NCBI GenBank assembly: GCA_030746455.1
Contig: JASLMQ010000721.1
Coordinates: 1 to 17,597 of the forward strand
From: Candidatus Latescibacterota bacterium
GTDB lineage: Bacteria > Latescibacterota > UBA2968 > GCA-2709665
Reading direction: 5' to 3'
DNA length: 17,597 bases
How positions within the stretch are numbered: position 1 is the first letter of the stretch; the number at the start of each line of letters is the position of its first letter. The position numbers and the translations under genes are program-made. The notes beneath the pieces are model-generated. The model searched no databases. It was not told the origin of the DNA and was given only the letters and a program-made list of their open reading frames with translations. Below are positions 14,253 through 17,597 of this stretch, piece after piece.

Positions 14253-17200
14253 TCAGCTCTCAACACCCTCGCTATACACCATCGGGATCCGCAGTGTGAA
14301 GGTGGATCCCACACCCACCTCGCTATCCACGCCGATCGATCCTTCCAGCAATTCAGCAAACTTCCTCGTGATCGACAATCCCAGTCCCGTTCCCTTCCCC
14401 TCCTTGTCCGATCCCTTGACCTGACGGTACTCGTCGAAGATGGTGTCGATTTCGTCAGCCGGGATGCCCTTACCGGTGTCCGCGACGGCGATGACGAGTT
14501 GATCTCCCTGGCTTGCCGCGTTGACTGTCACCGTGCCTGAGTCCGTGAACTTGATCGCGTTGCTCAAGAGGTTGATGACCATCCGACGCAGGCGCGCCTG
14601 GTCGGTGTTGGCCTGGCCGACGTCCTCCGAGACCTCGTCGTTCAATACGACGTCGGCCTTCTCGGCGACCAACGGGCTAACGGTGGCGCAGCAGGTCGCG
14701 ACCAGGGCCTTCACATCGAATGGCTCAGGGTTCACGTCCATCCGCCCGGCCTCGATCTTGGACAGGTCCATCAGGTCATTGATCATGGCCAGGAGATGAT
14801 CGGAGGCCTGGATGACCTTGCTAAGATTGTCGCGTTGACGCTCGGGGATGCTATCGCCGATGCGGCGCAGTACCATGTTCGTGAAGCCCATGATGGCGTT
14901 CATAGGCGTGCGGAGATCGTGGGCCATGCTGGCCAGGAAGGCGGACTTGCGCTGGGTCTGCTCCTGGATCTCCAGGTTGGCCGAGGCCAGCGCCACATTG
15001 GAGGTGTGCAGCGCCCGATTGCGCTGGACGAGCCGCACAGCCTGCCAGGCGATGAGGACGAGGGCGATCCCCAGGGCGGCGAGGAGTGCGATGCGCTCAT
15101 AGGGCAGATGCACGGTGAGCCGCACCGTTGCGGGCTCCTCCGAGTAGGCAAGATCCCGGTCAACGGCCTGAACTTCGAAGGTGTAGCTTCCTGCAGGCAG
15201 GTCCGCATACTCCACGCGTCGGTCGTTCGTGGTTCTCCAGTCCGTGTCGTAGCCGTTCAGCCGATAGCGGCAGACCATCGCTCCGGTGCGGGTCTTGAAG
15301 CTCATTCCGTGGAACTCGAAGGTGGTTATCCCTAGGCCCGAAGGCACGGACACCTGCGTCGGGTCCTCATAGCGCCGACCCGCCACCACCGCGTCGATGG
15401 CGATGCCGGGCGGGAAAGGCGACGGCGGACGAAACCGGGTCAGACCGGCAGCCGAGCTGAACCAGATGGTTCCGTCTGGGTCTTCGTGGAGAAAGTGAAT
15501 GTTGTTCGACGGCAGCCCATCTTCAACGGCCAGAGACTGGAAGATCTGACCATCGAAGCGGGTGATGCCGCCACCCCCAGTGCCGAACCACACGTGACCG
15601 CGCCGGTCCTGCATGATCGTGATCATCTGGGCGTTCGCGATGACGTCTCTGGTCGTGTAGGTTACAAAAGACCGCCCATCGTACCGACTCACGCCTTTGG
15701 AACACCCGAACCAGGGATCGCCTGCTCGGTCCACGCAGATGGGCCACACGTGACCACGCGCCAGACCGTCTTCGGCATCGTATGTAGTAAAGCGTTCTCC
15801 ATCGTACCGGCTCACGCCACCACCCAGGGCGCCGAACCAGATATGCCCATTCCTGTCTTCAGAAATTCCTGACTGCACCTGGTTGTCCGCAAGCCCATCT
15901 TCGGTGGTGAACGTCTTGAAGGTTTGCCCATCGTACCGGCTGACACCGCCCCCGCGCGTACTGAACCAGAGGGTACCCTTTGAATCCTCAAAGACGCCGT
16001 GCACTCGGTTGTGGGTCAGACCGTCCGCAGTTGTAGACGCACGCCAGTTCTCACCGTCGTACCGAACGGCACCGCCGCCGGCGCTGACCCCAAACCAGAT
16101 ATTGCCATGGCGATCCTCCAGGAATGAGAGAGCCGTCTCAAATGAGCCGCCTTCCGGTGAGCCTCCTTCCGATGGTCTGAAGGTCGTGAAGTATTCCCCA
16201 TCGTACCGGCAGACGCCTCCCCGCCAGAAGCCGAGCCACAGGTTCCCTTTGCTATCCCTGAAGATCGGCATAGGGAGGCCCCGCAGACCGTCCGCCGTGC
16301 TCCATGTGTTGAACGCCGGCCCGGCGTGCCGGCTTACGCCGCCGAGGGTCCCCAGCCAGATGTGTCCTTCACGGTCCTGACAAACGGACCAGACAATGGG
16401 GTGGGCCAGACCGTCTTCCTCGGTGAGGTCAAACCAGGCGGATTCGCCCGGACCCGCCGAGGGGTCATATCGGCTCAGTTCCTTTCCTCCACCAAACCAC
16501 AGATACCCGTCCGAGTCCTCGAAGACTGAATGTACCATGTCCGAGGCAAGGCCGTCTGCCGCAGTGAAGGCCGTCCAGGCATTCTGTGTCGAACCTGCAG
16601 AAGGGTCGTACTGGTAGACCCCCGAACCGCCACGCCTATCTGTAAGCCCCGTGCCGAACCAGATGCATCCCGACCTGTCCTGGTGAATCGACCACACCAT
16701 ACTATCATCCAGCGTATCCCTGCCGAGAACCGTGGTCCAGGTGCGGCCGTCATACCGGATGATACCCCCTTCGGTACCGAACCAGAGGCTTCCCTCACGG
16801 TCCTGGCAGATCGAACCCACCGGCTTGCCTGCCAGGCCATCTGCAGCTATGAGCGTGGCAAAAGATTGCCCATCGTACCGGCTCACACCGTCGCCTGTAC
16901 CGAACCAGATGTGTCCCTCGCGATCCTGCAGGATTGCCATGACCTGGTTCTGCGCAAGCCCATGTTCGGTCGTGAACGTGGCAAACGACTCCCCATCGTA
17001 CCGGCTCACCCCGCTTCCGCTGTTCCTGTCGTAAGGAAGTCCGGTGCCAAACCAGAGATTTCCATCACCGTCCTGCGCAATCGACAGCACCGCGTTGCTG
17101 GCCAGGCCGTCCTCGACGGTGTAGGTCTGCCACTCCTGTCCGTCGTACCGGCTCACCCCACCGTACCGGGTGCCAAACCAGAGATCCCCGTCACGATCCT

Positions 17201-17597
17201 GCAGAATCGCCGATACCTCGTTGTTCGCCAGACCGTCAATTACATAGTGGCTTCGCCACGGCCCTCTGCCGGGCCCCGCGAGTTGTGAATCGACCTGCAC
17301 TTCGACGAGCTTGCCGGGTCCCGAAGGGGCGGAGAAGAGACCGAAGCGATAGGGGATCTGGCGCAAGGCGCCTTCCGGGCCGAATTCCGTGCCCAGTTCC
17401 CCGAGCATCCTGCTCCACGTTGTGTCCTGTGCGAGTGTCTCCTTAACTCTCGCGACCTCGGTAATCGATCCCACGTCGAACAGGCGGCTGAACACGCCTT
17501 CCGCTCCCTGCCAGGGTTGCGAAGTCGTGGTATCCAGGCCGTGGCCGGCCAGGATCGGAGTCACCTGTGTCCGGTACGCGACTTCGAACTCTTCCAT
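14253..17597 (-). CDS. Two-component propeller sensor histidine kinase (5' end outside window)
   Basis: The visible 1114 residues run to the window edge. The Met at the edge is probably internal, because the paralogous module at 13563 has a signal peptide and about 44 more residues before this point. Residues 1-100 form an N-terminal module with a weak NIPSNAP-like look. Residues ~126-723 hold 14 repeats of the type V-x-x-I-x-x-D-x-x-G-x-LWFGT...GVSRYDG...TxxDGL, enough for two seven-bladed propellers. A Y_Y_Y domain (~755-831, YRLNGYDTDW), one membrane helix (~836-854) and a short coiled segment follow. The kinase core is complete: phospho-acceptor H893 in MAHDLRTPMN, N-box LLSNAIKFT (N1013), DTGKGIP (1040-1046) and GKGTGLGLSI (1067-1076). 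No receiver or DNA-binding domain is attached, so an unlinked response regulator is needed. The sensor is probably periplasmic, reading a carbohydrate-like ligand as in Bacteroidetes hybrid sensors; that ligand is inferred. Confidence 0.93.
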   Translation of the reverse strand: MEEFEVAYRTQVTPILAGHGLDTTTSQPWQGAEGVFSRLFDVGSITEVARVKETLAQDTTWSRMLGELGTEFGPEGALRQIPYRFGLFSAPSGPGKLVEVQVDSQLAGPGRGPWRSHYVIDGLANNEVSAILQDRDGDLWFGTRYGGVSRYDGQEWQTYTVEDGLASNAVLSIAQDGDGNLWFGTGLPYDRNSGSGVSRYDGESFATFTTEHGLAQNQVMAILQDREGHIWFGTGDGVSRYDGQSFATLIAADGLAGKPVGSICQDREGSLWFGTEGGIIRYDGRTWTTVLGRDTLDDSMVWSIHQDRSGCIWFGTGLTDRRGGSGVYQYDPSAGSTQNAWTAFTAADGLASDMVHSVFEDSDGYLWFGGGKELSRYDPSAGPGESAWFDLTEEDGLAHPIVWSVCQDREGHIWLGTLGGVSRHAGPAFNTWSTADGLRGLPMPIFRDSKGNLWLGFWRGGVCRYDGEYFTTFRPSEGGSPEGGSFETALSFLEDRHGNIWFGVSAGGGAVRYDGENWRASTTADGLTHNRVHGVFEDSKGTLWFSTRGGGVSRYDGQTFKTFTTEDGLADNQVQSGISEDRNGHIWFGALGGGVSRYDGERFTTYDAEDGLARGHVWPICVDRAGDPWFGCSKGVSRYDGRSFVTYTTRDVIANAQMITIMQDRRGHVWFGTGGGGITRFDGQIFQSLAVEDGLPSNNIHFLHEDPDGTIWFSSAAGLTRFRPPSPFPPGIAIDAVVAGRRYEDPTQVSVPSGLGITTFEFHGMSFKTRTGAMVCRYRLNGYDTDWRTTNDRRVEYADLPAGSYTFEVQAVDRDLAYSEEPATVRLTVHLPYERIALLAALGIALVLIAWQAVRLVQRNRALHTSNVALASANLEIQEQTQRKSAFLASMAHDLRTPMNAIMGFTNMVLRRIGDSIPERQRDNLSKVIQASDHLLAMINDLMDLSKIEAGRMDVNPEPFDVKALVATCCATVSPLVAEKADVVLNDEVSEDVGQANTDQARLRRMVINLLSNAIKFTDSGTVTVNAASQGDQLVIAVADTGKGIPADEIDTIFDEYRQVKGSDKEGKGTGLGLSITRKFAELLEGSIGVDSEVGVGSTFTLRIPMVYSEGVES

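Overview
The window is GC-rich, densely coded bacterial DNA. Creatininase, NIF3-like, cytoplasmic BNR sialidase-like, non-pyrrolysine MttB, HyuA/HyuB, URO-D-like and large two-component propeller sensor genes occur together. This mix resembles uncultured heterotrophic lineages such as Latescibacterota or Poribacteria. That placement is an inference from gene-family flavour only; no rRNA, tRNA or marker gene is present to test it.

Left part (1-5129, + strand): the 3' end of a creatininase-family gene, then a tightly packed five-gene run. These are a NIF3-like protein, a BNR/Asp-box sialidase-like protein, an OMPDC-superfamily 3-hexulose-6-phosphate synthase / 3-keto-gulonate-6-phosphate decarboxylase-like barrel, a xylose-isomerase-like sugar phosphate isomerase/epimerase, and a PdxA-family dehydrogenase. 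Intergenic gaps are 9, 30 and 3 nt, and the last pair overlaps by 14 nt, so this is almost certainly one operon. Isomerase, beta-keto-acid decarboxylase and PdxA2-type oxidoreductase together suggest breakdown of an unusual sugar or sugar acid.

A non-coding stretch follows (5130-6044). It holds several short hairpins and palindromes and one long imperfect inverted repeat (5858-5985).

Middle part (6045-13563, - strand, transcribed right to left): a truncated sensor gene fused by an apparent deletion to the C-terminal half of a URO-D-like gene, then hyuA and hyuB (ATGA overlap), a gene for a tandem-fused double four-helix-bundle protein of the 23S rRNA intervening-sequence (IVP/S23) family, and an mttB-like corrinoid methyltransferase. 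The four-helix gene sits between two degenerate repeat arrays that are inverted copies of one another. It could therefore lie in the loop of a very long RNA or DNA hairpin. I read this as a candidate IVP-type mobile or structural element inserted exactly between hyuB and mttB, and it is the most interesting object here.

Right part (13725-17597): a small two-gene module resembling a toxin-antitoxin pair (+ strand), converging on a very large histidine kinase (- strand). The kinase has 14 propeller repeats (two seven-bladed propellers), a Y_Y_Y domain, one membrane segment and a complete HisKA/HATPase core. Its N-terminal module is homologous to the truncated sensor at 13563, so the window carries an intact and a broken copy of the same sensor architecture.
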